Source of the DNA: Sulfuricurvum sp.
Lineage (GTDB): Bacteria > Campylobacterota > Campylobacteria > Campylobacterales > Sulfurimonadaceae
Assembly (NCBI GenBank): GCA_020721585.1
Contig: DYMK01000001.1
Coordinates: 62,001-126,000 of the forward strand
Direction of reading: 5' to 3'
DNA length: 64,000 bases
Positions 26,957 through 36,387 of the stretch are shown in pieces; position 1 is the first letter of the stretch; the number at the start of each line of letters is the position of its first letter. The position numbers and the translations under genes are program-made. The notes beneath the pieces are model-generated. The model was not told the origin of the DNA. It did no database searches and saw only the letters and a program-made list of their open reading frames with translations.

Positions 26957-28303
26957 TTAGCGAGGGATACGTGACCCTTGCATTTGTCCCATCATGCTTT
27001 GAAGATCTTTCATCCCTTGCTTACCTGAAAAACGTTTCGCCATTTTAGAGGCATTTTTAAACTGTTTCAAAATACGGTTAACGGCGACAATATCCAAACC
27101 ACACCCTTTAGCCAAACGGGCTTTACGACTGTTATTGAGCAATTCGGGATCTTCTCGCTCTTTCATGGTCATCGAAGAGACCAACGCTTTGATCCGCTTG
27201 AGTTCGCCGGAGTTTTCAAGATCGAAATCTTTAAGCGCCGATGCCATCCCACTCATTCCGGGAATCATCCCCATAAGCGATTGCATACTCCCCATTTTTT
27301 TGAGGCTCTCCATCTGTTCGAGGAAATCGTTAAAATTGAATTCCCCTTTTTTGATCTTTTTATTGAGAGCTTTGGCTTTTTTCTCATCAATGACCGCTGC
27401 GGTTTTTTCCGCCAACCCCTCAATGTCACCCAATCCCATAAGGCGGTTGACGATACGCTCAGGTAAAAAGATCTCCAAATCCTCCATTTTTTCACCCGCA
27501 CCGATAAAGCGAAGCGGAACGTGGATTTGAGATGCGATTCCAAGAGCTACGCCCCCACGTGAATCTCCATCGTATTTGGTGAGAATTACCCCATCAATCC
27601 CGATTTTTTGGTTAAAGGTATCGGCAGTGCGTACTGCATCTTGTCCTGAGAGAGAATCAGCCACGTAGAAAATCTCATGCGGATTAGCCGCTTTTTTTAC
27701 TTCATCAAGTTCGCCCATCAACGCATCATCGATGGCTAAACGACCTGCGGTATCGATAAGGACGACATCCACAAGCACTTTTTTAGCGTATTCCAATGCC
27801 CCTTTGACTACCTCAACGGGACTTTTTGTCGCTTCATCGCAATACAACTCAACTTCAATCCCCGCACATACTTGACGCAATTGTTCCACTGCGGCAAGAC
27901 GTTGTAAGTCGGCTGCTACTACCAAAACACGCTTTTTTTGACGAATTTTGAGATAATTTGCCAATTTTCCCGTTGTGGTCGTTTTACCCGATCCTTGCAA
28001 ACCTGTCATCAAGATGACCGTCGGAGACTGGGGGGCGAAAACAAATCCCGCATTCCCTTTGACTTTTAATAAGCCATATAAGGTATTTCGGAGAGCATCC
28101 AAAAATTGGTCTTTGCCAATACCATTTTGTTTGACTTGCAATTCAACCGATTCCACCAAATCTTTCACCACTTTATGGTGAACATCGGCTTTTAATAATG
28201 CTTTTTTAAGCTCACCCAATGCCTTGGTAAGTGCTTTCTCATCGTCATGAAAACGAATTTTACGGATGGCAGAGGTAAATGACTCTGTGAGACTATCAAA
28301 CAC
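26957..28303 (-). CDS. ffh: Signal recognition particle protein Ffh
   Basis: 448-residue SRP54 GTPase. NG domain with GLQGSGKTTTTGKLA, DTAGRLAID, TKYDGDSRGG; the C-terminal M domain is methionine-rich (MGSMQSLMGMIPGMSGM) for signal-peptide and 4.5S RNA binding. First gene of the ribosomal/tRNA-modification operon; a TATAAT-type -10 lies upstream near 28350. The 4.5S RNA gene was not found here. Confidence 0.97.
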   Translation of the reverse strand: MFDSLTESFTSAIRKIRFHDDEKALTKALGELKKALLKADVHHKVVKDLVESVELQVKQNGIGKDQFLDALRNTLYGLLKVKGNAGFVFAPQSPTVILMTGLQGSGKTTTTGKLANYLKIRQKKRVLVVAADLQRLAAVEQLRQVCAGIEVELYCDEATKSPVEVVKGALEYAKKVLVDVVLIDTAGRLAIDDALMGELDEVKKAANPHEIFYVADSLSGQDAVRTADTFNQKIGIDGVILTKYDGDSRGGVALGIASQIHVPLRFIGAGEKMEDLEIFLPERIVNRLMGLGDIEGLAEKTAAVIDEKKAKALNKKIKKGEFNFNDFLEQMESLKKMGSMQSLMGMIPGMSGMASALKDFDLENSGELKRIKALVSSMTMKEREDPELLNNSRKARLAKGCGLDIVAVNRILKQFKNASKMAKRFSGKQGMKDLQSMMGQMQGSRIPR

Positions 28304-28383
28304 GGGAACTCCTAACTCAATATAACAAAAAGGTGTAAATAAGTTTGCAATTATACTTAATTTTTGCTTTAATTACCCTTTTT

Positions 28384-28417
28384 TTAACTCCCAAAATGAC
28401 CAAAAATTTTGGGTTCA
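28384..28417. repeat. 34-bp direct repeat, copy 1 (duplicate 3' end of the RluA-family gene)
   Basis: Matches 29013-29046 at 32 of 34 bases. Read on the minus strand both copies encode EPKIFGHFGS and a stop; the two differences are at third codon positions (TTT/TTC and GGT/GGA). The two copies flank the RelE-type toxin-antitoxin module. Each copy also holds a CCCAAAA/TTTTGGG inverted repeat. Confidence 0.85.
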
Positions 28418-28440
28418 TCCATTGAGTCAGAAGCTAACAA

Positions 28441-28701
28441 TTAATAGACCTCTTTACGATGTCCAATACGAATAATCAGGATAAGGACTCTTACTTCTTC
28501 GATGCGAAAAAGTATCCGATAATCTCGTACACGAAGACGAAATTTTCCTTCGTACTCTCCCTTAAGTGCCTTGATATTATTTTTAAGCTTCGAGGGATCG
28601 GTTGCTAATACAATAATCTTCTCTTTAAGTTGTTTTTGAATAGCAAAATCCAACGATGAGAGCTCTTTTTTGGCTGAGGGCAAAAACTCTATGGCGTACA
28701 T
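28441..28701 (-). CDS. RelE/ParE-family toxin
   Basis: 86 residues. IEFLPSAKKELSSLD, KALKGEYEGKFRLRVRDYRILFRI and HRKEVY at the end are RelE-superfamily signatures; such toxins cleave mRNA on the ribosome. It follows the antitoxin by 3 bases. The module lies between ffh and the pseudouridine synthase gene and is bounded by a 34-bp direct repeat. Confidence 0.85.
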   Translation of the reverse strand: MYAIEFLPSAKKELSSLDFAIQKQLKEKIIVLATDPSKLKNNIKALKGEYEGKFRLRVRDYRILFRIEEVRVLILIIRIGHRKEVY

Positions 28702-28704
28702 TGG

Positions 28705-28944
28705 CTACAGACCAAGTTCTTTCCACACGTCTTGCGCTGGTATTGCCTTAACCTCTCCCGATTCAAGTTCACGCAAACGTTTGTCTGTGAGTTTTTCATC
28801 GAGTATATCAAAATAAATCATCAGCGCATTCTCAATAAGATGACTCTTTTTTTCATTGAGTTCTTTGGCAAGTGCATTAAGTTCCATCATCACTTCATTG
28901 TCTAACGTAATGCTCATTTTGGTTACATTGACATATTTACTCAT
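28705..28944 (-). CDS. Ribbon-helix-helix antitoxin
   Basis: 79 residues. Start with AGAGGTG upstream. MSITLDNEVMMELNALAKELNEKKSHLIENALMIY is a ribbon-helix-helix domain; the C-terminal third would wrap the toxin. It is expected to repress its own promoter, and a TGTAT-N8-ATACA inverted repeat overlaps the -10 box just upstream. Confidence 0.83.
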   Translation of the reverse strand: MSKYVNVTKMSITLDNEVMMELNALAKELNEKKSHLIENALMIYFDILDEKLTDKRLRELESGEVKAIPAQDVWKELGL

Positions 28945-28958
28945 TTTACACCTCTATT

Positions 28959-28997
28959 TGTATGGACAATTATACAGTTAACAAAAAAAGTTGTCAA
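28959..28997 (-). promoter_or_regulatory. Consensus promoter and operator of RelE module
   Basis: On the minus strand TTGACA (28992-28997), 17-base spacer, TATAAT (28969-28974): a full consensus sigma70 promoter 25 bases from the antitoxin start. TGTAT-N8-ATACA at 28959-28976 covers the -10 box and is the likely operator. Confidence 0.82.
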
Positions 28998-29012
28998 CAA
29001 GGGATAGCATCA

Positions 29013-29046
29013 TTAACTCCCAAAATGTCCGAAAATTTTGGGTTCA
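29013..29046. repeat. 34-bp direct repeat, copy 2 (current gene 3' end)
   Basis: Forms the last ten codons and stop of the pseudouridine synthase gene. Partner of the copy at 28384-28417. Confidence 0.85.
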
Positions 29047-29750
29047 GGAGCAATAAACGTCAGATCAAGAAGAGTCACTTTTTTGGCGTGCAGCATCACC
29101 CGTTTGGCTTGCCGTCCGCCGTAACTCTCATCGCCGACGATGGGGTGAAGGGCGTATTTCATGTGCGCGCGGATTTGGTGTGTTCGTCCATGATGGATAA
29201 TGAGTTGTACTTTGGTCTTTTTTCCCGATACTTCCAATGGGGTCACTTCGGTAATGGCAGGTTTACCACTTTTGGCAACTTTCGTATACGCTTTGTTCCC
29301 TTTTTTTTCGGTAATGAGGGGCTGATCAATAACAAATGGCTCACTGATGATCCCCTCAACCCATGCCACGTACTCTTTGTAAACCCGATTTTTTTTGAAT
29401 TCAGCAATCGCTTTGAGGCGATATTCTTCGTTTTTGACCAACATTAATACCCCACTGGTCTCACGATCCAAACGGTGCAACAACTGGGATCCTTTGAACT
29501 GTCGCTCAATCTCATCAGAGTTGACAAAAGCCGGTTTATCAATGACAATAAGATTGTCATCTTCATAAATAGGGTGTGCTTTTTCCACTTTTTGGACGAT
29601 GAAGTGGGTTTTGGCACCGATTTCTCCCCGAGCGATCAATACTTTGGAATTACCCACGTAGACCAATCCCCGATCAATCAATGACTTGGCTTCGGAATTA
29701 CTAATCCCCTCTTGTGCTGCTAGAAGTTTATACGCTTTTGGTTTTTCCAT
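29013..29750 (-). CDS. RluA-family 23S rRNA/tRNA pseudouridine synthase
   Basis: 245 residues. N-terminal S4 RNA-binding domain (residues 1-55), then the catalytic domain with LLHRLDRETSGVLML (catalytic Asp) and GRTHQIRAHM. The exact target uridine cannot be assigned. Its 3' end is one arm of the direct repeat that brackets the RelE module, so the last ten codons may have come with the inserted cassette. Confidence 0.9.
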   Translation of the reverse strand: MEKPKAYKLLAAQEGISNSEAKSLIDRGLVYVGNSKVLIARGEIGAKTHFIVQKVEKAHPIYEDDNLIVIDKPAFVNSDEIERQFKGSQLLHRLDRETSGVLMLVKNEEYRLKAIAEFKKNRVYKEYVAWVEGIISEPFVIDQPLITEKKGNKAYTKVAKSGKPAITEVTPLEVSGKKTKVQLIIHHGRTHQIRAHMKYALHPIVGDESYGGRQAKRVMLHAKKVTLLDLTFIAPEPKIFGHFGS

Positions 29751-29917
29751 AACTATTCTCCTCAGGTTGAGTCATCCTCAATCCGTTTATTTTTACGAAG
29801 TATACCATTTAAGGGCTTCAACGAAAATGCTTGACTTTTGAGTGTACCCATCCCGGATACAATAGCAACGATTAAGATTATTTTGAAAAAACGAAAAGTT
29901 TTTTAGCCCATCTTCGC

Positions 29918-29923
29918 TATAAT
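29918..29923 (+). promoter_or_regulatory. -10 box for alaS
   Basis: TATAAT preceded by a T-rich stretch, 32 bases upstream of alaS. The 204-base gap between the divergent pseudouridine synthase gene and alaS holds nothing else that I can support. Confidence 0.5.
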
Positions 29924-29954
29924 CGCGACAATTTTACCCAAATGAGAGTACCCA

Positions 29955-32507
29955 ATGATGGATGTCCGCGAAGAATTTTTAACCTTTTTTGAAACGAAAA
30001 AACACACCCGTGTTGCGAGTTCTCCCCTTGTCCCTGAGGATGCGACGTTGTTGTTTACCAATGCAGGAATGGTGCCGTTTAAGTCCATTTTTACCGGTGA
30101 TATTCCGATCCCCTCCAACCCAAGAGCAACCAGTTCGCAAACGTGTTTACGGGCAGGGGGAAAGCATAATGACCTCGAAAATGTCGGGCATACGGCGCGT
30201 CACCACACCTTTTTTGAGATGTTGGGAAATTTTAGTTTTGGCGATTATTTTAAAGAAGAAGCCATATCCCACGCGTGGGAATTTGTCACCCAAGTGATGC
30301 AATTGCCCACAGAAAAACTTTGGGTTACCGTGCATGAAAGCGATGACGAAGCCGAAGCGATTTGGCAAAAGCACATTGCACCTGATCGCATTATGCGGTT
30401 GGGGGATAAAGACAATTTTTGGCAGATGGGCGATACAGGGCCCTGTGGTCCGTGTTCAGAGATTTTTGTTGATCAGGGTGCGGAGCATTTTCAGGGTGCA
30501 GAAGATTACATGGGGGGCGATGGGGATCGTTTCTTGGAAATTTGGAACCTCGTCTTTATGCAGTATGAGCGCAATGCGAAAGGGGAGCTTAAACCCCTGC
30601 CTAAACCTTCTATCGATACGGGGATGGGATTAGAGCGCGCCGTTGCGGTGCTAGAGGGGGTTCATAGCAACTATGACAGCTCCCTTTTTATGCCGATTAT
30701 CCGTCATGTCGAAGCGTTGATTGGTAAACCTTACGCATACGCTAAGGGTGCCTCGTACCGTGTTATCGCCGACCATATCCGTACGGTCACCTTTTTGTTA
30801 GCGCAGGGGACGAATTTCTCCAACGAAGGGCGTGGATACGTATTGCGTCGTATTTTACGCCGTGCGGTACGTCATGGGTATTTGCTTGGATTTACCAAAC
30901 CCTTTATGTATGAAGTTGCCGATACGGTCGCAGCACTCATGGGGAAACAATATCCGTATATCGTTGAAAAATTGGCAGTTTTAAAAGAGCAAATTATGCT
31001 TGAAGAAGAACGATTTTTCAAAACCATCGCTTCAGGAATTGAGCTGTTTAATGAAGAACTTAAAAATACTAAAGACATTTTTAGTGGAGAAGTGGCATTT
31101 AAACTCTACGATACGTTCGGATTTCCCCTTGATCTGACCGAAGATATGCTTCGTGAAAAAAATCTTGCTTTGGATGTGGAGATGTTTGAGACGTTGATGT
31201 CCCAGCAACGTAAGCGGGCAAAAGCAGCATGGAAAGGGTCAGGGGATAACGCGGTTGAGGGGGATTTTAAAACGTTGCTTGAGACCTTTGGGGTCAATAC
31301 CTTTATTGGTTATACGACGATGAAAGCATCTGTGACCATTCAAGCCCTTTTGGGGGAAAATTTCGAGCGCGTTGAACAGCTTCATGCCCATCAAAAAGGG
31401 TGGGTATTATTGGAACAAACCCCTTTTTATGCCGAAAGTGGGGGACAATGTGGTGATAGTGGTCTCCTTGGGGAATCCGCGATCGTTTTGGATACCAAAA
31501 AATTCCACGGATTGAACCTCTCTCACCTTCAGACCAAAGCGACCTTGAGTGTCGGTGAGACCATCGACGCATTGGTTGACCCCTCCCGCAACGAAATTGC
31601 CAAACACCACTCCGCGACCCACTTGCTCCATGCCGCGTTGTATGAAATTCTCGGTGAACATATTGCTCAAGCGGGGTCGTTGGTCGAACCTAACCGTCTC
31701 CGTTTTGACTTCTCTCACCCCAAAGCGATGTCGCATGAAGAGATTGCATTGGTCGAAGAGCGGGTCAATTACCATATTTTCCACGCATTAGCGGGGGCTA
31801 CGCGAGAGATGAGCATTGACGAAGCCAAAAAAAGTGGCGCAAAAGCCCAATTTGGGGAAAAATACGGCGATACGGTACGAGTGGTGAATTTCGGCACCGC
31901 ATCGGTTGAATTTTGCGGTGGGGTTCATGTGGAGAATACCGCCTCGATTGGAACGTTTGTGATTGTCAAAGAAAGCGGTGTGAGCGCGGGGGTACGTCGT
32001 ATCGAAGCCGTATGCGCAAATGCGGCGTACAACCTCTTTAAATCCCAACGTCATCTCCTTGAATCAATCGAAGCCTCGGTAAAAAATCGGGATCCACTCG
32101 CAGGGATTGAACGCCTCAAAGAGCAGGTTAAAACCCTAAAAAGTGAGTTAACGACGTTGGCATCCTCCGCCAAAGAGGAGTTGGGTGTCACCATGATGGG
32201 TGCTACGGCTGTGGTGGTTGCACACCTAACCAACGGTGACATCAAGGAGCGGATCGATGAACTCAAAAATCAACACGATTCGATTGCGGTGATGTTGTTC
32301 CAAATCAAAGAGGATAAAGTCCTCCTTGCCTCAGGAGCCAAAAACACGACCATCAAAGCAGGTGATTGGGTCAAAGCTATCGCCCCCATCGTTGGTGGTG
32401 GCGGTGGCGGACGCGCCGATTTTGCCCAAGCAGGGGGGAAAGACCCCTCCAAAATGGACGATGCGTTAGCCCAAGCATTAGCGTATGTCACCAAGGAGTT
32501 AGCATGA
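29955..32507 (+). CDS. alaS: Alanyl-tRNA synthetase
   Basis: 850 residues. Class II catalytic core ([34 protein letters not shown]), editing domain with [12 protein letters not shown] and the distal CGGVHVENT, and the C-terminal DHHA1 part with [15 protein letters not shown]. Two ATG codons open the gene. Overlaps the next gene by 4 bases. Confidence 0.97.
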   Translation: MMDVREEFLTFFETKKHTRVASSPLVPEDATLLFTNAGMVPFKSIFTGDIPIPSNPRATSSQTCLRAGGKHNDLENVGHTARHHTFFEMLGNFSFGDYFKEEAISHAWEFVTQVMQLPTEKLWVTVHESDDEAEAIWQKHIAPDRIMRLGDKDNFWQMGDTGPCGPCSEIFVDQGAEHFQGAEDYMGGDGDRFLEIWNLVFMQYERNAKGELKPLPKPSIDTGMGLERAVAVLEGVHSNYDSSLFMPIIRHVEALIGKPYAYAKGASYRVIADHIRTVTFLLAQGTNFSNEGRGYVLRRILRRAVRHGYLLGFTKPFMYEVADTVAALMGKQYPYIVEKLAVLKEQIMLEEERFFKTIASGIELFNEELKNTKDIFSGEVAFKLYDTFGFPLDLTEDMLREKNLALDVEMFETLMSQQRKRAKAAWKGSGDNAVEGDFKTLLETFGVNTFIGYTTMKASVTIQALLGENFERVEQLHAHQKGWVLLEQTPFYAESGGQCGDSGLLGESAIVLDTKKFHGLNLSHLQTKATLSVGETIDALVDPSRNEIAKHHSATHLLHAALYEILGEHIAQAGSLVEPNRLRFDFSHPKAMSHEEIALVEERVNYHIFHALAGATREMSIDEAKKSGAKAQFGEKYGDTVRVVNFGTASVEFCGGVHVENTASIGTFVIVKESGVSAGVRRIEAVCANAAYNLFKSQRHLLESIEASVKNRDPLAGIERLKEQVKTLKSELTTLASSAKEELGVTMMGATAVVVAHLTNGDIKERIDELKNQHDSIAVMLFQIKEDKVLLASGAKNTTIKAGDWVKAIAPIVGGGGGGRADFAQAGGKDPSKMDDALAQALAYVTKELA

Positions 32508-33043
32508 AAGATCTTTTAATCCAAACCTTTTCCGATCACCGAATTCTCATTACGTTTTTGCATATTCTCAGCGCCGTTATTTGGGTGGGAGGGATGATTG
32601 CGATCCGTTTTGCGACCCATCCTGCCATGGGGGTTATTGCTGATCCTAAGGTACGACTTGAACGGATGGCCAATATCCTCAAACGGCTTTTTACCATCGT
32701 GTTGCCTTTTGTGATTATCCTCATTGGTACGGCGGTGTTGATGGCAGTGGGTCTTGGGTTTCGTGATGCGGCGGTAGATCCGCTTAGTGGTGCCGTGATT
32801 GATCCCTACGCGATGAGTTTGTACAATACCATTCATATCAAAGAGGTCATTTGGGGTATTATGACCCTTAATTTGTTTTTTATGATGTATTTGCGCAAAG
32901 AGGGACAACGTGCCCTTTTAATGAATAATCTTGAGCGTGCCAAAGGGTTATTATCCTCTATCGCCAATTTCTTGGTTCCGTTAAATATTGTATTGGGTAT
33001 TGGGGCTATTTTTATTGGGGTTTTCTTACGTAACGCGTATTAA
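32504..33043 (+). CDS. Four-helix membrane protein, CopD-like
   Basis: 179 residues from the ATG overlapping the alaS stop. Four hydrophobic segments: [56 protein letters not shown] and [19 protein letters not shown]. The first carries a [11 protein letters not shown] pattern as in CopD-type or heme-linked membrane proteins, with a conserved His. Function unknown. Confidence 0.75.
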   Translation: MKDLLIQTFSDHRILITFLHILSAVIWVGGMIAIRFATHPAMGVIADPKVRLERMANILKRLFTIVLPFVIILIGTAVLMAVGLGFRDAAVDPLSGAVIDPYAMSLYNTIHIKEVIWGIMTLNLFFMMYLRKEGQRALLMNNLERAKGLLSSIANFLVPLNIVLGIGAIFIGVFLRNAY

Positions 33044-33057
33044 ACAAAGGAAAAGTC

Positions 33058-33327
33058 ATGCCAACGATTAGTATGTTCTATGGAATTGTTATAATGATGT
33101 TTTTTCGAGACAATCAACAGCATCATCTCCCTCATATACACGTTAGATATCAGGATACCAAAGCGGTTATTGGCATACCTGATGCAGAATTAATTGAGGG
33201 TTCATTGCCGAAAAAACAGATGAGAATGGTTCAAGCGTGGATCGAAATACATTGTGATGAACTGATGGCAGATTGGGATTTAGCAATTGAGGGTGAACAA
33301 ATTTATAAAATTGATCCCTTGAGATAG
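33058..33327 (+). CDS. DUF4160 protein
   Basis: 89 residues. The start TISMFYGIVIMMFFRD followed by HHLPHIHVRYQDTKA and WIEIHCDELMADW is the DUF4160 signature. AAAGGA upstream. Such genes typically sit next to DUF2442 genes, as here, and the pair is often listed as a putative toxin-antitoxin module without firm proof. It lies between two core genes. Confidence 0.82.
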   Translation: MPTISMFYGIVIMMFFRDNQQHHLPHIHVRYQDTKAVIGIPDAELIEGSLPKKQMRMVQAWIEIHCDELMADWDLAIEGEQIYKIDPLR

Positions 33328-33338
33328 GTGGATGACTA

Positions 33339-33581
33339 ATGGTGCTTGATGTCATAGAATTTAACTACCTCAATGACTATAAACTTTTACTCACGTTTGA
33401 AAATGGGGAGAAAAAAGAGTTTGATTGCGCACTTTTACTGGATAAAAAACCTTTTCACGTTTTTAACGATACCAATTATTTTAAAAAAGCCAAAGTTGAA
33501 TATGGGACATTGGTTTGGCCAAACGAAATAGACATAGCCCCTGAAACCCTCTATTTTTGTTCTACTCCGTGGAATCATTAA
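33339..33581 (+). CDS. DUF2442 protein
   Basis: 80 residues: V-x4-FNYLNDYKLLLTFENGEKKEFD and WPNEIDIAPETLYF match DUF2442. Possible partner of the DUF4160 protein 12 bases upstream. The stop codon overlaps the maf start (TAATG). Role unknown. Confidence 0.82.
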   Translation: MVLDVIEFNYLNDYKLLLTFENGEKKEFDCALLLDKKPFHVFNDTNYFKKAKVEYGTLVWPNEIDIAPETLYFCSTPWNH

Positions 33582-34246
33582 TGCTCCGTCTTTGCTCCTC
33601 CTCCCTTACCCGCGCCCAGCTTTTGACCGCTGCTGGTATCCCCTTTTTTCAAGAGTCGATCGATTTTGATGAAGATGCCATTATTGCCTCCTCTCCCAAA
33701 AATTTCGTCTACCAAGCGACATTGGGAAAATATCGGGTTAATTTAGCCCATTTTGGGTGCAGTGACTACCCCCTTCTGGTCGCCGATACAGTCGTCACCG
33801 CACAGGGAAAAATACTGCGAAAAGCCAAAGACGAAGCCGATGCACGCGCGATTTTAGCAACCCAAAGCGGCTGTGAAGTGACAATCTTGACCTGTATGAT
33901 CTACAAAACCCCCTCGTTGGAAGTAATGGACATCTCCTCAACCCACTATTTTTTTAACCCGTTTGATCCTGAGGATGTGGATCGGTATATCACCAGTGGT
34001 GAGTGGCGTGGGAAAGCGGGTGCGTGCATGGTGGAGGGATTTTGCCAACCCTATATCCGTGAAACGAAAGGGTTTGAGAGTACTGCGATGGGGTTAAATG
34101 TGGAAGTGTTGAAACCATTTTTGGTCAAAATTCCTAATGACACAACCATCAAAGCGATGCAAGAAGCCAAAGATGGGATTAATAGGGAATCGGTTACGAT
34201 GGATGCGTTAAAAGTTGAATGGGAAAAAAATAAAAAGGGGTATTAA
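33581..34246 (+). CDS. maf: Maf-like nucleotide pyrophosphatase
   Basis: 221 residues. CSSSLTRAQLLTAAGI replaces the usual ASxSPRRxELL, with the reactive region ADTVVTAQGKIL and the C-terminal GKAGACMVEGFCQPYIRET. Hydrolyses non-canonical or canonical NTPs, linked to division arrest in other bacteria. Starts in the stop codon of the DUF2442 gene. Confidence 0.85.
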   Translation: MLRLCSSSLTRAQLLTAAGIPFFQESIDFDEDAIIASSPKNFVYQATLGKYRVNLAHFGCSDYPLLVADTVVTAQGKILRKAKDEADARAILATQSGCEVTILTCMIYKTPSLEVMDISSTHYFFNPFDPEDVDRYITSGEWRGKAGACMVEGFCQPYIRETKGFESTAMGLNVEVLKPFLVKIPNDTTIKAMQEAKDGINRESVTMDALKVEWEKNKKGY

Positions 34247-34247
34247 A

Positions 34248-35324
34248 ATGAAAAATTATAAAATATCCGCTGTTGATTTGTTTTGTGGAATTGGTGGACT
34301 CTCTTATGGTCTCAAAAAAGCAGGGATTGAGGTAAAGGCAGGGATTGATTTTGAAAATTCTTGTAAATACGCGTTTGAAACGAATTGTGATGCTACCTTT
34401 ATTCATCAAGATATTACTAAAGTAAAAAGTGAGCAAATAGCAGCATTTTATGATGAAGATGATGTTAAGGTTTTGTTAGGTTGCGCACCATGCCAACCTT
34501 TTTCTACCTATACCCTTAATGGGGATAAGCAAAACGATAACCGTTGGCGGTTATTGTATGAATTCGCACGGTTAATTAAAGAAGTGCAACCTGAGATCGT
34601 TTCAATGGAAAATGTCCCCAATCTACTGAATTTCAAAAAAGAGCCTGTATTTGAAAACTTTGTGAATGAATTGAAAAAAGATGGTTATTTTGTGTGGCAT
34701 AAAATCGTTTATTCCCCCGATTATGGTATCCCACAAAAGCGAAAACGATTGGTTTTATTAGCGTCTAAAAAAGGAAAAATTGCCTTAATTGATCCAACCC
34801 ATACACCTGATACGTATGTGACCGTTAAAGATGCGATTGGTCATTTAGAACCAATTGCCTCTGGTGAAACTTCAAAAAGTGATTTTATCCATAAAGCTTC
34901 CAAGCTATCAGATAAAAATATTCAAAGGATTAAACAATCCACGCAAGGTGGAAGCTGGAAACGGGATTGGGATGAGCATTTAAAGCTGGATTGCCATAAA
35001 AGTGATAGTGGCAAAAGTTACGGTAGTGTATATGGTCGTATGCGATGGGATGAACCATCACCCACTATGACCACTTTTTGTACAGGCATTGGGAATGGAC
35101 GATTTGGACATCCTGAACAAAATCGGGCTATATCGTTGCGTGAAGCTGGAATTTTACAAAGTTTTCCTGCCCATTATAAATTCACTGATAAAGAGGAAAA
35201 TCTTAAATTTACCCATATTTCCAAACAAATTGGTAATGCAGTACCTCCAAGATTAGGCGAAGTGATAGGATTGAGCATTATTAAACACTTAGAGGAGATG
35301 GGTTATGGCAAAGATAAAAAGTAA
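34248..35324 (+). CDS. DNA (cytosine-5) methyltransferase
   Basis: 358 residues. Motif I AVDLFCGIGGLSYG, motif IV with catalytic Cys82 (APCQPFS), motif VI MENVPNL (E121), motif VIII QKRKRLVLLA, target region near GRMRWDEPSPTMTTF, motif X QIGNAVPPRL. Complete and probably active; target sequence unknown. First gene of a block that is more AT-rich than its neighbours. It overlaps the DUF262 gene by 20 bases. No classical restriction endonuclease is adjacent. Confidence 0.93.
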   Translation: MKNYKISAVDLFCGIGGLSYGLKKAGIEVKAGIDFENSCKYAFETNCDATFIHQDITKVKSEQIAAFYDEDDVKVLLGCAPCQPFSTYTLNGDKQNDNRWRLLYEFARLIKEVQPEIVSMENVPNLLNFKKEPVFENFVNELKKDGYFVWHKIVYSPDYGIPQKRKRLVLLASKKGKIALIDPTHTPDTYVTVKDAIGHLEPIASGETSKSDFIHKASKLSDKNIQRIKQSTQGGSWKRDWDEHLKLDCHKSDSGKSYGSVYGRMRWDEPSPTMTTFCTGIGNGRFGHPEQNRAISLREAGILQSFPAHYKFTDKEENLKFTHISKQIGNAVPPRLGEVIGLSIIKHLEEMGYGKDKK

Positions 35325-36387
35325 ATTTACGGAAGAAGAATTAGAGCAGATACAAGAGCAAATAAGTGAAGAGTCTGGCTTATACGATTATATGTCTAAA
35401 GATTATCCTTTTGAAGTCATTGAATCAAAATTTGGAGAACAAGATGATGAAAAGGCAACCCTTTATGTTCCTGAATATCAAAGAGAATTTGTTTGGGATC
35501 CAAAAAAGCAATCAAGATTTATTGAATCTGTTTTGTTGGGCGTTCCACTAACTCCTTTTTTGGTCTCTGAAGATGAAAATGGAAGATTAGAAATTATTGA
35601 TGGTTCTCAAAGAATTAGAACATTAATAGCATTTCATGAAGATAAATTACGCTTAAGAGGCTTAGATAAACTTGATAAAATTAATGGTGCAAAATTCAAA
35701 GATTTGCCCAAAAAAGCACAAAATTATTTTAAAAATAGAGATTTTAAAATAATTATTACTGATGAATCAGAAAAAGAAGTTAAACAAGATATATTTAATA
35801 GGATAAATACAAGTAGTGAGTCTTTAACTGATAGTGAAATACGAAAAGGTGCTTATGCTGGTAAGTTTTATACAATGATTCTTAAGTTAAAAGATGACGA
35901 AGCATTTAAAACCATTTGTCCTGTTTCAGATACTAAAGAAAAAAGGGGAGAATACGAGGAGTTGATTTTAAGATTTTTTGCATATGTTAATAAGTATCAA
36001 GAATTTAAACACGATGTAGCAAATTTTTTAAATAATTATCTTGATGAAATGAATGAGCAAGAATATGACGAAGAAGCATATTTAAAAGTTTTCAATGATA
36101 TGGTAATTTTTGTAACTAATAATTTTCCTCTTGGCTTTAGAAAAGACAGTACGAATAACTCAATTCCACGGGTAAGGTTTGAAGCAATATCCGTAGGCGT
36201 TCATTTAGCACTACAAGAAAATCCATCTTTGGCAAATCCTAATATGGATTGGTTAGATTCTGATGGGTTTAAAATCCAAACTACCTCTGATGCAAGTAAT
36301 AATCCTAATCGATTACGAAATAGAATAGAGTTTGTAAGAGATGGTTTATTGGGGCGATTAACACCTGATAGGTTGGCAAATGGTTAA
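35305..36387 (+). CDS. DUF262 (ParB/GmrS-like) protein
   Basis: 360 residues. DUF262 domain: VPEYQREFVWD at 55-65 and DGSQR at 99-103, the ParB-like NTP-binding/nuclease motifs of GmrSD and SspE-type proteins. The usual second HNH (DUF1524) domain is absent; the C-terminal half is helical with no motif I know. A GGAG site precedes the start inside the methyltransferase gene, and the end overlaps the HEPN gene by 8 bases. Tight overlaps mean the three proteins are made together. Role in modification-dependent defence is inferred. Confidence 0.8.
   Translation: MAKIKSKFTEEELEQIQEQISEESGLYDYMSKDYPFEVIESKFGEQDDEKATLYVPEYQREFVWDPKKQSRFIESVLLGVPLTPFLVSEDENGRLEIIDGSQRIRTLIAFHEDKLRLRGLDKLDKINGAKFKDLPKKAQNYFKNRDFKIIITDESEKEVKQDIFNRINTSSESLTDSEIRKGAYAGKFYTMILKLKDDEAFKTICPVSDTKEKRGEYEELILRFFAYVNKYQEFKHDVANFLNNYLDEMNEQEYDEEAYLKVFNDMVIFVTNNFPLGFRKDSTNNSIPRVRFEAISVGVHLALQENPSLANPNMDWLDSDGFKIQTTSDASNNPNRLRNRIEFVRDGLLGRLTPDRLANG

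Noticed and set aside
28384-28417. CCCAAAA/TTTTGGG hairpin considered as a terminator
   Set aside because: No T-run follows on either strand; the sequence is better explained as a copy of the gene 3' end.
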